DNA of 60,903 bases. Source: Porphyromonadaceae bacterium UBA7555. Its GTDB lineage: Bacteria > Bacteroidota > Bacteroidia > Bacteroidales > Muribaculaceae. Under the pieces are notes generated by a model. It saw nothing but the letters and a program-made list of their open reading frames with translations. It was not told the DNA's origin and made no database searches. The stretch spans positions 1 through 60,903 of the forward strand of contig DLLT01000056.1 of the NCBI GenBank assembly GCA_002478045.1, read 5' to 3'. Position 1 is the first letter of the stretch. The number at the start of each line of letters is the position of its first letter. Position numbers and translations under genes: made by a program. Of the stretch, positions 52,905-60,903 are shown piece by piece.

Positions 52905-54308
52905 TTATTTGGTGGCGTTGAGTTTGACGTTGTCTACGCACCAGGTGGCGTAATTGGCATCCTGGGTGGCTTGGTAGCGGAATGCGATGTATACTTTGCC
53001 GGTGAAAGCCTTGAGGTCGATGCTACCGGAGTTGGCCCAGTTGCTGTATCCGCTTTCGGGCGCTGTGGCTAATGTGGCTTTGAGTTCGGTGGCGTCGTCA
53101 AGTTTGTCAAGATTGGTAACGACGTAAACTTTGAGAGTCGTGGTTTTGGCGCCGTATCCGTTGACTTGGGTGTCAAAGGTGAGGGTCTTGTCTGCCACTT
53201 TGTCCATATCGATGGCGGGCGAGATGAGCCACTGGTCAAATGGAGCTGTGCCCTTGTAGCCGGACATGGAGATGTAGTTGTTGCTGTTGAAGGATTTTAC
53301 GAACCATGTCTTGTTGCCGGCGACTTGTTTCTGGAACCATCCGGTGGGTATTTCGGTGCCTGCATCGAAATTTTCGTCAAGCGAGGTCACGGCTTCGCCG
53401 GAGGGAGTGTCACCGCCACCGCCGGCCGAGGGTTCTTTCTTGAGTTCGTAGCCGATGAGGCCGCGCATGTATTCAGGGGCGGTTTCGTCTTCGCTGACGC
53501 CGATGAGGCGTATTTGCCATGAGCGGTTGTAGAAGCTGAGGATGCCGACAATGGTGCCTTTGCCTTCGGGGCAGTAGTAGTCGTAGAAGTCGCTGTATCC
53601 GCTGGTGTAGACAATCATATCACCGGTGCCATCGGAGATGGTGCGCGAGGTGTTCTTGTCTTTTTCGGCGAGTGTGGCTTTGCCGGCGTCCTTGAAGGTC
53701 ACGTCTTTGATGGATACGAGGAGGCATTGCTTGGCCAAGAATTCTTCCTGATTTGAAATCAGGTCATTGAGTGCGCCGATGGTGTATTCGCCGATAGTAA
53801 TTTTTTCGGGTTCGGAAAGTCCGTTGACTTCGATTTGTTTTGCGGCGAGGTCGGAGGCTATACGTCCGGGATAGTTGTTGTTGGGAGTCGAACCTATTTG
53901 CATAAGCTTGCCGTAGGCGCCGACATACAAGCCGGTGACGTCTATGACTATTTCCTGTCCGTACTGATAGGATTCGTAGAGGTCGTAGCTGTCGATATTG
54001 ACTTGGATTGCTCCGGTTTCGTCTTCGATGACCAATTGTTTGAAGAAGTTGCCGGATTGGTCGGAGGATATTACGCGGCCTTTGATGATATAGTCTGAGC
54101 CGTCTTCGCGTTTCTCGACAAGCGTGGCGTAGTTGTTATCGCCTTTGTAGAACTTGGTCTTAAGTTCGGCAATGGTGGTGTTGGCTTGGCGTGTGGCAGT
54201 GGGTAGCACCATGGGCGGACGCTCGAAGTCGTCATCGCAGGACGACAGCGATACGGAGCCGGCGAGTGCCAGCAGGGCTGTATAGATGTATATTAATGAT
54301 TTTTTCAT
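52905..54308 (-). CDS. DUF5689 / choice-of-anchor J lipoprotein
   Basis: A 467-residue exported lipoprotein (MKKSLIYIYTALLALAGSVS with the lipobox LSSC; Cys about residue 24, then DDD). Residues 35-285 are DUF5689-like (IKGRVISSDQSGNFFKQLVIED). Residues about 300-467 are a choice-of-anchor J module (TGWFQKQVAGNKTWFVKSFN; FDQWLISPAIDMDK). It is clearly a paralogue of the next gene, lacking the three DUF6359 units and the last domain. It lies 58 nt after the TonB receptor and takes the place that SusD-like proteins have in other uptake loci. Confidence 0.82.
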   Translation of the reverse strand: MKKSLIYIYTALLALAGSVSLSSCDDDFERPPMVLPTATRQANTTIAELKTKFYKGDNNYATLVEKREDGSDYIIKGRVISSDQSGNFFKQLVIEDETGAIQVNIDSYDLYESYQYGQEIVIDVTGLYVGAYGKLMQIGSTPNNNYPGRIASDLAAKQIEVNGLSEPEKITIGEYTIGALNDLISNQEEFLAKQCLLVSIKDVTFKDAGKATLAEKDKNTSRTISDGTGDMIVYTSGYSDFYDYYCPEGKGTIVGILSFYNRSWQIRLIGVSEDETAPEYMRGLIGYELKKEPSAGGGGDTPSGEAVTSLDENFDAGTEIPTGWFQKQVAGNKTWFVKSFNSNNYISMSGYKGTAPFDQWLISPAIDMDKVADKTLTFDTQVNGYGAKTTTLKVYVVTNLDKLDDATELKATLATAPESGYSNWANSGSIDLKAFTGKVYIAFRYQATQDANYATWCVDNVKLNATK

Positions 54309-54366
54309 TGTCTTGATATTATGTTTTGGGGCGTGATACTTTGGTGTTTACGCGATTTTTGCCGTA

Positions 54367-57129
54367 TCAGAAGCGTACTCCGACGTTGAAGAATACTTTG
54401 ACGCCTTGAGCGTACTGGTATCTGTTGGGATACTTGTCGCGTATGTAGTTTTTGGTATCAAGACGTCCCTGCTGGTATGCGTTGGTGACGATGTCGCGGT
54501 TGTTGAGGACGTTGTTGACGTTGAGGTTGAGGTTGAGCGATACGCTGCGGTTGATGTAGATCAATTTGCCTATAGAAACGTTGAGGCTGAATGCGTTCTT
54601 CAGTTTTTCCTGAGCGGAGAGCTCTTCAATTTTGGCCTGAAGTTTCTCGGGTGTGCAGTTCTCAATGTTTTTCCATAGTTCGGGCAGAGCTTCGTGGTAT
54701 GCCGGGGAGAGCGACACGTAAGAGTCGCCCATCCAAGTGCCGTTGACGTTGAAGAACCAGTTGCCGGGAGCAGCCCAATCGAGGCCGAGGTTGCAGACTG
54801 TCTGGGGTGTCGAACCTACATAGTAATTTTTGAGGTATACGGTCTGGGTGGTGTCGGCGTATAGGCCGTTTTCGAATGAGCGTGTACCCTGCGGATTGTT
54901 CTTGTACTGATACTTGGCGTATGTGCCGGCGAATGTTGCGGTGAGGCTGGGTGTAATCTTGAAGGACATACCCAATTCGATACCCTTGGATACCTTGCGG
55001 ACGCCGGTGAGTGCGTATATGGCGTAAGTGGAGTAGCGGTCATCGTAGAATCCCGTGCGCTCGGTAACGTTGTCGAGGTTGACGTAGTAAGCGGTCAGGG
55101 CGCCACGGAAGCGGCGGTATGCCCATCCGTAGGAGATGTCGGCCGAGAAGTCGCGTTCGCTGCGCAGGTCGCTTACCAAGGTGTTCTTGACGCGCGGTGC
55201 GATAAATGCTTGGTCGGCTCGCGGTGCGCGTGTGCCGTAACTGATGTGCGCGGTGAAGAAGTTGCGGCCGTCGAGCTTGTAGGTGGCACCGGCTTTGACG
55301 CCTGCATTGTCAAATTGGCTTGTGGAGCTCTTGCCTAGGGAGTTGAGTGGGGCACGACCATTGCGCATATGTCCGTCGCGGTAGAATTGGGTGAAGCTCA
55401 TACGAGCACCGTAGTTGACATCCCAGTGTACACTGGTGAAGGTGTTTTGCAACCATCCTTCGGCCTTGAGGTAGTGGAAGTCGTAGTCGTAACCGAAGCG
55501 GTCACCCTTGGTGACGCGGCGGTTGGGGTTGTCGAGGTCGTTTTGAAGGTTCTGGGGCGCGATGGTGATGTCGCGGTCACTGAAGGGGTCAATGTCAAGC
55601 CAATATTCGCCGCCGAGGAGGTCGCGTATGGTCTTGTAGTAGGATGCCTTGGTGTAGTTGAACGACAGGCCGGCTTGCAACTGGAAGTGGTCGTTAAGAC
55701 GGTGGTTGATGAAGGTGTTGAACATGGTGTTGAACTGCTTGTTCACGCGGTTCTCCATAATGTAGGACGATCCTTTATGGTCGGCTTCGTCTTTGCCTTC
55801 GTTCTGGATGTTGTTGAGTTTATTGATGGTGTAGAGGTTGTCCCAGTTGATCTGGCGGAAGCTTTCGTCGTTTTGCCACAGATAGGTGTAGTAGTTGGCT
55901 TCCTCTTCGTTGTCGTAGTATGATGGGAGGTAGCGGTAATATGTGGGGTTGGGGTCATTGGCCTTGTAGTACTGCAGAGCGGACTGCGAGTAGCTGGTCC
56001 AGCGAACGGCGGCGGTGGTGTTGAGCATCGTGCGATCGTCTTTGTAGAGCCAGGTGAGCATTGCTGTGGGGTCATAGGACTCAATGATGCGTGAGCTGCG
56101 CTTTTTGCCGTTTTGCCAGCCCCAGTTGGGATTGTAGAGGTTGTCATCTACCAGGTCGTAAACTTCCTGATAGGTGGCGGATGCGGTGGCGCGCTGCGTG
56201 GGACCGCCGAAGGCCGTAAGGGTCAGGCTGTTGTGCTTGTTCAGTACTTTCTCGAGAGATATGAACAGGCCGCCGCTGTTGTAGAATGTGCCGTCGATGA
56301 CACCTTCTTTGGAGTAGCGACCGATGCCGCTGATGGTGAAGGCCCAGCCGTTTTTGCTCAGACCGGTGGAGTATGTGGCCATGGCGCGGAACATATAGTT
56401 GGAGTTGGTGTATGCCAGCGAGCCGTTAAATCCTGGAGCGTATGTGTCGGTGATGGTGTTGTAGTTGACGCTACCCCCCAGGTTGCCCATACCGAAGTTG
56501 GCTACGGCGGTGCCTACGGCGCTGGTTTTGTTGCGGAAGGCGCGCGAGGTCAGACCCAGTAGTGACGAGAAATTGAAGCGGCCGCGTATGGGGTCGTTCA
56601 TCTCTATACCATTGAGGTATATGGTCTGATATTCGGAACGCATACCACGATAATTGAAGTACATGGGGCCGAAGTTGTAGCTGGCCGTGTTGTAGTATAT
56701 GTCGTCGTTTGCTCCGGTGAGTGCCACGATATTCTGGCGGCCGTTGTCGTCATCATCGCCGGCGTCCATAGCGGACTCATCTGCATACATATCATTGAGG
56801 TCACCGTACATCTCGGCATCGTAGTTGATGGGGTTGAGCCGGATGGTGCCTACTTCGGTGATGGCGGAAGCCACGGTGATGTCGGCGCCGTAAGTTTCAT
56901 AGCCGTCAAAGGCTACGAGCATACGGTCGCTGGTGCCGGCAGTGACGCGCAGCACGAAGTTGCCGTTGGCATCTGTGGTGGTATTGCCTTGCTTGCTTAG
57001 GCTGACGGTGGCGCCGGATATAGGCGCGCCCGTGGAGGCATTGACCACTGTACCAACGATTTTGGAACTTTGTGCCAACCCCGGCAATACTGCGGCCAGG
57101 AGCACAATCAGGAACAGTTTAAGTCTCAT
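54367..57129 (-). CDS. TonB-dependent outer-membrane receptor
   Basis: A 920-residue receptor. After the signal peptide (ending GLAQ) comes a carboxypeptidase-D-like regulatory domain (about 22-100; IVGTVVNASTGAPISGATVSL), a TonB-dependent plug (about 115-230) and a 22-strand barrel ending in NVGVRF with a terminal Phe. It is the first gene of the locus with two DUF5689 lipoproteins and a secreted nuclease/phosphatase. SusC-like hallmark motifs are not obvious; it is closer to the carboxypeptidase-regulatory-domain receptors. The substrate is unknown; a nucleotide or phosphoester product is inferred from the nuclease. Confidence 0.92.
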   Translation of the reverse strand: MRLKLFLIVLLAAVLPGLAQSSKIVGTVVNASTGAPISGATVSLSKQGNTTTDANGNFVLRVTAGTSDRMLVAFDGYETYGADITVASAITEVGTIRLNPINYDAEMYGDLNDMYADESAMDAGDDDDNGRQNIVALTGANDDIYYNTASYNFGPMYFNYRGMRSEYQTIYLNGIEMNDPIRGRFNFSSLLGLTSRAFRNKTSAVGTAVANFGMGNLGGSVNYNTITDTYAPGFNGSLAYTNSNYMFRAMATYSTGLSKNGWAFTISGIGRYSKEGVIDGTFYNSGGLFISLEKVLNKHNSLTLTAFGGPTQRATASATYQEVYDLVDDNLYNPNWGWQNGKKRSSRIIESYDPTAMLTWLYKDDRTMLNTTAAVRWTSYSQSALQYYKANDPNPTYYRYLPSYYDNEEEANYYTYLWQNDESFRQINWDNLYTINKLNNIQNEGKDEADHKGSSYIMENRVNKQFNTMFNTFINHRLNDHFQLQAGLSFNYTKASYYKTIRDLLGGEYWLDIDPFSDRDITIAPQNLQNDLDNPNRRVTKGDRFGYDYDFHYLKAEGWLQNTFTSVHWDVNYGARMSFTQFYRDGHMRNGRAPLNSLGKSSTSQFDNAGVKAGATYKLDGRNFFTAHISYGTRAPRADQAFIAPRVKNTLVSDLRSERDFSADISYGWAYRRFRGALTAYYVNLDNVTERTGFYDDRYSTYAIYALTGVRKVSKGIELGMSFKITPSLTATFAGTYAKYQYKNNPQGTRSFENGLYADTTQTVYLKNYYVGSTPQTVCNLGLDWAAPGNWFFNVNGTWMGDSYVSLSPAYHEALPELWKNIENCTPEKLQAKIEELSAQEKLKNAFSLNVSIGKLIYINRSVSLNLNLNVNNVLNNRDIVTNAYQQGRLDTKNYIRDKYPNRYQYAQGVKVFFNVGVRF

Positions 57130-57439
57130 AAGGTGTTATTAGGTTTTAATAATTTATGTTGTCTTTGTATGTCGAAATGTAGTATGCGGCTATGGGACAC
57201 GTCCCGGGCCTTTGGTCTTTAGGACTTTGACGGTGTGGTTTGCTCTTTCGAATTCTTCTTTGTTTGTATAAGCACAAGAGGTGCGTCGGAAGCGGGTGTG
57301 ACCGTCGTTTTTTCCGCGAGCGAGGCTGAGTGAGACATCTCTATGTCGCGTACCCATATACTTATTTTCACCATAAGGGGGAAAACAAGTATTGCACGAA
57401 ACCCTGCCGGGCATCGCACTTCTCAGCGGAAATGGACGT

Positions 57440-57447
57440 CAAAATTA
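57440..57447 (-). promoter_or_regulatory. Possible -7 box of the TonB receptor operon
   Basis: The plus-strand CAAAATTA reads TAATTTTG on the minus strand (TAnnTTTG). No -33 TTTG at the expected spacing; one at 12 nt. Confidence 0.4.
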
Positions 57448-57473
57448 CACATTAATTTGCAAACAGCAGCATA

Positions 57474-57491
57474 ATATGTTGTAAAACATAT
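57474..57491. promoter_or_regulatory. Operator-like palindrome upstream of the TonB receptor promoter
   Basis: ATATGTT and AACATAT flank GTAA as a perfect 7-bp inverted repeat, about 26 nt upstream (minus-strand sense) of the possible -7 box. This is the size of a dimeric-regulator site; the protein is unknown. Confidence 0.3.
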
Positions 57492-57751
57492 ATTACATCT
57501 CCGTTCTTCCCTCATTTTTAACATTTGCCACTGTCATGGAGCGTTCCGAAACTTTTATGACGTTTGATGACTGAAACGTCTTGTTTATGGGCGCACTTTT
57601 ATATGTGTCGGCTGTGAAGTTTTAGGCTTTTGATGCGTTTTGCACAGTCAACATATCTTTACTGAGTTGTAGTACTCCGTTTGCATACTATTTGATTGTT
57701 TGCTGTTATACGGAGGTTGAGTCGGTGTAAATGTTGGAATGTTTTTTGCAA

Positions 57752-59149
57752 TTATTTTCCGATGCAAAAGCGGGAGAAGATGGTGTTGAGAACTTCTTGG
57801 GAGGATATGCGGCCGGTGACGGCGGCGAGTGCTTCGATGCAGTCGCGCAGGGCGAAGGCGGCGATGTCGAGGGTGGCGTCTGAGGTGAGCGCTTCGGAGA
57901 CGCGGCGGGCGGCGGCGAGTGCTTCGGCGAGTGCCTGACGCTGTCGGATGTTGGAAATCATAATGTCCGGGGCGTTGCCGGCAATTTTTTTGGCGTAGAA
58001 TTCCAGCTCTTCGTATATGGGGTTTATGCCGTCTTCGGTGACTGTGTTGACGGCTACAATGTCGATATTGTCCGGTAGCGGGTCGAGTAGCGCTTCAACG
58101 CAGTCTTTGGCCGGGCAGATGTCGTCTTTGCTGACTATAAGGATGGTACACGCCGAGGGGTTGGCTTGGCGACGAAGTCGGGTGAGGTTGACGGCGTGGA
58201 GGCGCGCGGCTTCGTCTGCATCGGCGGGGCACAGCACGAGGGCTATGTCGGCTTTGAGCAGTGCTTCGGTGGCGCGGTCGATGCCTATGGCTTCGATGGT
58301 GTCGGCTTGTGCGCGGTCGCGTATGCCGGCTGTGTCTTGCAGTCGGAAGGTGTAGGCGCCTACGGTGATGGTGTCTTCGATAATGTCGCGTGTGGTGCCG
58401 TGGATGTCGCTGACGATGGCTCGCTCATCGCCTACGAGGGCGTTGAGCAGCGATGATTTGCCGGCGTTGGTGGCTCCGGCGATGGCTACGGTGAAGCCTT
58501 CGCGTATGGCGTTGCCGGCCGTGTAGCTGTCGTGTAATTGCTGAATATGCTTGATTATCTGTGTTATGGTGTCGCGCAGACGTTTGCGTGAGGCAAATTG
58601 GACGTCTTCTTCCGAGAAGTCGAGCTCGAGTTCGAGTAGTGCGTCCAGGTCTACAAGTTGGGCGCGTAAGCGGTCGAGTCGTTGTGATATTCCGCCGCGC
58701 ATCTGCTTGACGGCGAGGTCGTGTGCGGCTTTGGAGCGTGAGGCTATGAGGTCGGCGACGGCTTCGGCTTGGGCTAAGTCGAGGTTGCCGGCGGCAAAGG
58801 CTCGGCGTGTGAATTCGCCCGGTTCGGCTAGGCGTGCGCCGGCAGAGATAAGTGTCTCGATGAGGCGTCTTTGGACGTATGTCGAACCGTGTACCGATAT
58901 TTCGACGGTGTCTTCGCCCGTGTACGAGCGCGGTGCGCGCATAACTGTGGCCAGGGCTTGGTCCAGCACCGATCCGTCGGTATCGATGATGTCGCCCAGG
59001 TGCGCCGTGTGGGTGGCGGCTTGAGCGAGGCCTCGGCCGCGCCAAATGCTGTCAACGATGGCTATGGCTTGAGGTCCGCTGACGCGAGCCACGGCGATGC
59101 CGCCCACTCCGGGGGCGGTGGATATGGCGCATATTGTGTCTGTATTCAT
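57752..59149 (-). CDS. mnmE: tRNA uridine-5-carboxymethylaminomethyl(34) synthesis GTPase MnmE
   Basis: With MnmG this GTPase makes the cmnm5 modification at U34 of several tRNAs. The ORF extends upstream, but the start is the ATG at 59149 (MNTDTICAISTAPGVGGIAVARVSG). A folate-binding N-domain spans about 1-120. The G domain (about 215-380) has GATNAGKSSLLN (G1) and DTAGIRDRA (G3). The helical domain ends FCIGK with the catalytic Cys. Its 465 residues are normal. It lies 37 nt after the nuclease gene in a truA-nuclease-mnmE operon. Confidence 0.96.
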   Translation of the reverse strand: MNTDTICAISTAPGVGGIAVARVSGPQAIAIVDSIWRGRGLAQAATHTAHLGDIIDTDGSVLDQALATVMRAPRSYTGEDTVEISVHGSTYVQRRLIETLISAGARLAEPGEFTRRAFAAGNLDLAQAEAVADLIASRSKAAHDLAVKQMRGGISQRLDRLRAQLVDLDALLELELDFSEEDVQFASRKRLRDTITQIIKHIQQLHDSYTAGNAIREGFTVAIAGATNAGKSSLLNALVGDERAIVSDIHGTTRDIIEDTITVGAYTFRLQDTAGIRDRAQADTIEAIGIDRATEALLKADIALVLCPADADEAARLHAVNLTRLRRQANPSACTILIVSKDDICPAKDCVEALLDPLPDNIDIVAVNTVTEDGINPIYEELEFYAKKIAGNAPDIMISNIRQRQALAEALAAARRVSEALTSDATLDIAAFALRDCIEALAAVTGRISSQEVLNTIFSRFCIGK

Positions 59150-59186
59150 TGGCTTATGAGGAGTGCCCGAGTGAGCCTGGCGGTGC

Positions 59187-60032
59187 TTATTGGCGGCGTT
59201 GCCATTGATTGAAGTTGTTTTGAGCTTCCACTTGGGCTTCGATGTCGTCGGGCAGTGCGGCAAAGAAGTCCAGTCCGGTGATGCTTTCGACTTCGTCTAT
59301 GGATGTGGCGGCGGTCTGCATTCCGCCGGGTTGTACGAGGTTGGACATGACGAAGGCGATGCCTCGCGGCGGATTGGCGTACGGGGCGAGTATGACCTTG
59401 AAGAAGCGCTTGGGTACGGCGACTTTGGTCGCGCCTATGGTTTCGGTAATATGGTCCGTGAGTATGGGGCCGCAGATTACTATGAGCGCACTGTCGCGTG
59501 CGGCCCATCGGCGTGTGGCTTCTTCGAGTTTGCGCCACGGTCCGGTGTTGAGGTGCTGCGACTGGGGACAGATATTGGTGAGATAGAAGCACGCGTCCAT
59601 AGCCTGACGAGACCATTTCATGTCGGCGGCCGGCGCCATGTGTCCGCGGTCGTATCCGCTGCGGCGATAGTCTTCGGGCGTGGGGCACCCGACTACGGCT
59701 TCGTCGGTACGGAAGTTGTTGGAGCGTTTGTACGGGCCGTCTATGCGGTCGCGCGTCAATTCCCATGCTACGTAATTGGGTGTATGCTTGTCGGAGTTGA
59801 AGTTGACGGTAAACCCGGGGTATTTGATTATTGCCCCATCTTGGGTCGTCGGCATGGAGACTTCCAGCAGTGCGTTGCTGTCGGTACCCTCGACACTCTG
59901 TGCCTTGGTGTCTGTTTGGCAGGACTGCCACCAAGCGAGGGTGGCGCCCACGAATACGAGTGCGTACAGCAGCCACTGTATTCCCGGGATTAGACGGCCG
60001 GATTTTCTGCGGCTATTTCGGCGTCGTGTCAT
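59187..60032 (-). CDS. Membrane-anchored DNA/RNA non-specific endonuclease
   Basis: A 281-residue protein. The ATG at 60032 starts a basic stretch (MTRRRNSRRKSGR) and one membrane helix (about 20-40) acting as uncleaved anchor or signal. The nuclease domain follows, with the DRGHMAPAADM active site (about 131-141; catalytic His in DRGH) and NICPQSQHLN (about 155-164) with the metal-binding Asn. This is the Serratia-type NucA fold. The catalytic domain is probably periplasmic. The start overlaps the truA stop by 4 nt (ATGA). Confidence 0.88.
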   Translation of the reverse strand: MTRRRNSRRKSGRLIPGIQWLLYALVFVGATLAWWQSCQTDTKAQSVEGTDSNALLEVSMPTTQDGAIIKYPGFTVNFNSDKHTPNYVAWELTRDRIDGPYKRSNNFRTDEAVVGCPTPEDYRRSGYDRGHMAPAADMKWSRQAMDACFYLTNICPQSQHLNTGPWRKLEEATRRWAARDSALIVICGPILTDHITETIGATKVAVPKRFFKVILAPYANPPRGIAFVMSNLVQPGGMQTAATSIDEVESITGLDFFAALPDDIEAQVEAQNNFNQWQRRQ

Positions 60033-60796
60033 ATCTGTATTGTTTTGTAATATGGGTATTCGATGTCCCAGAGGTATAGCGCGTGTGCGGGCATGGATGT
60101 GCCGGCGACGCCTCGGTCCATGGCTGCGATGACTTCGGCCACGTGTTCGGGAGCGTACTTGTGGCGTCCGACGTCTACAAGTGTGCCCGTGACGGCGCGC
60201 ACCATATTGCGCAGAAAGCGGTCGGCGCGAATCTCCAAGTACCACGAAGTCGGGCCTTGCCGGACCATGCGGCATACGGTGACATTGCAGATATTTGTCT
60301 TGGTGTCTGTGTGTAGCTTGGAGAACGAGGTGAAGTCTTTGTGACCGATCACCAAGGCGGCGCCGCGGTTCATAGCTTCGAAGTCCAGGTCGGCGGGCGC
60401 GCGCCACGACAGGTGGCGTATAAAGGGGTTCTCGGCCGTGTGCATCATGTATCTGTAGGTGCGGGTGGTTGCATCGAAGCGTGCATGTGCATCAGCGTGT
60501 ACCGGCGTGATGGTGTGTACCGCTATGGCCGGACGGCAGATTCCGCTTAGGGCTCCGTGTAGGCGGCGCATGGCTGCCGCGTCTTGTGCGAAGTCGTCGG
60601 GGATGTCGGCGTGGGCCACCATAGTGCGCGCGTGTACGCCGGTGTCGGTGCGCCCGGCGCCTGTTACCTTGATATGGGTATGCAGCACCATCTCGAAGGC
60701 TTGCTCGAGTGTCTCTTGGACGCTGGGGCGGTCGGGCTGGATTTGCCATCCGTTGAATGGCGTTCCGTCGTATGACAGTTGGATGAATACTCGCAC
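60029..60796 (-). CDS. truA: tRNA pseudouridine(38-40) synthase
   Basis: This enzyme makes pseudouridine at positions 38-40 of tRNA. It starts at a GTG (MRVFIQLSYDGTPFNGWQIQP). GRTDTGVHA (about 49-57) holds the catalytic Asp. HKDFTSFSKLH and RFLRNMVRAVTGTLVDVG (about 198-215) are diagnostic. Its 255 residues are normal. It overlaps the nuclease gene by 4 nt, so both tRNA modification enzymes flank the nuclease in one operon. Confidence 0.95.
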   Translation of the reverse strand: MRVFIQLSYDGTPFNGWQIQPDRPSVQETLEQAFEMVLHTHIKVTGAGRTDTGVHARTMVAHADIPDDFAQDAAAMRRLHGALSGICRPAIAVHTITPVHADAHARFDATTRTYRYMMHTAENPFIRHLSWRAPADLDFEAMNRGAALVIGHKDFTSFSKLHTDTKTNICNVTVCRMVRQGPTSWYLEIRADRFLRNMVRAVTGTLVDVGRHKYAPEHVAEVIAAMDRGVAGTSMPAHALYLWDIEYPYYKTIQI

Positions 60797-60903
60797 GTGG
60801 TATGCTCTTGGAGGGTGTTGAACTCAGGCGTGGTTGTGTCGTCTATGCGGCTCTGTCGGAGTTTGTAAAGAATGTAAAATCAGTCTTTTTCGAGGTATGT
60901 GTA

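Larger units (their letters stand above)
57130..57751. other. Long leader/intergenic region before the TonB receptor
   Basis: These 622 nt separate mnmE (3' end) from the TonB receptor start, both on the minus strand. A possible -7 box on the minus strand is at 57440-57447 (TAATTTTG), giving a leader of about 310 nt. The leader holds a minus-strand frame with MVKISIWVRDIEMSHSAS near its start, possible but unproven. A palindrome ATATGTT-GTAA-AACATAT is at 57474-57491. A 7-bp hairpin (GACGTTT/AAACGTC) lies at 57559-57580. No known riboswitch pattern was found. Confidence 0.5.

Noticed and set aside
57528..57540. GCCACTG resembling a cobalamin riboswitch box
   Set aside because: Only seven bases match, on the strand opposite to the TonB receptor, with no other conserved elements of that riboswitch.
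59150..59263. N-terminal extension of mnmE
   Set aside because: It overlaps the nuclease gene end; the conserved MnmE start is the ATG at 59149.

Overview
This window reads as a chromosomal segment of a gut-type member of the order Bacteroidales, most likely close to Muribaculaceae. Support comes from many copies of the Bacteroidetes -7 promoter box (TAnnTTTG), a PorZ-like type IX secretion protein, a BspA-like leucine-rich-repeat protein with a C-terminal sorting domain, a TonB receptor with DUF5689 lipoproteins, a three-gene succinate dehydrogenase/fumarate reductase operon, and DUF4834 and DUF4932 proteins. No rRNA, tRNA, CRISPR array or complete insertion sequence was recognised.

Layout. 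1-4117: frdC-frdA-frdB respiratory operon; its cytochrome b subunit has a long extra tail. 4118-9919: intergenic 9-bp tandem repeat, a PCMD-like secreted protein, dtd, a BspA-like LRR protein, trmB and an Mrp ATPase. 9985-19064: aroQ, a YfhO-family membrane protein, a degenerate methyltransferase-like protein, a RdgB-type nucleotide pyrophosphatase, a PorZ-like propeller protein, an unknown protein and a polytopic membrane protein. 19245-27204: a THUMP RNA methyltransferase, pfkA, and sbcD-sbcC.

27604-36377 is the most distinctive part: a six-gene, same-strand block encoding a double zinc ribbon protein, a soluble Ser/Thr kinase with an FHA domain, an FHA-membrane-anchor-trypsin-like protease, a membrane-anchored PP2C phosphatase, a second transmembrane kinase, and a secreted protein with three related beta domains. 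Together these look like a writer/eraser/reader phospho-threonine circuit wired to a periplasmic protease. I do not recognise this exact combination as a described system.

36378-40046 is mostly minus strand. It starts with an AT-rich stretch that seems to have cut off the 3' end of a family 2 glycosyltransferase and that holds a promoter-to-terminator unit of about 140 nt. Then come DUF2461, DUF4834, pssA and a phosphatidylserine decarboxylase; the last two make phosphatidylethanolamine. 40609-46053 (plus): a DUF4932 putative metalloprotease behind an ECF-like promoter, a small membrane protein, a possibly leaderless O-methyltransferase, rbfA, a LolC/FtsX-like permease and a radical SAM protein. 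46130-60796 (minus): an outer-membrane barrel and lipoprotein pair, a TonB receptor/DUF5689 lipoprotein/secreted nuclease-phosphatase uptake locus, and a truA-nuclease-mnmE operon.

Functional assignments rest on motifs read by eye. Start sites were moved inward where the longest open frame ran past an obvious N-terminus.
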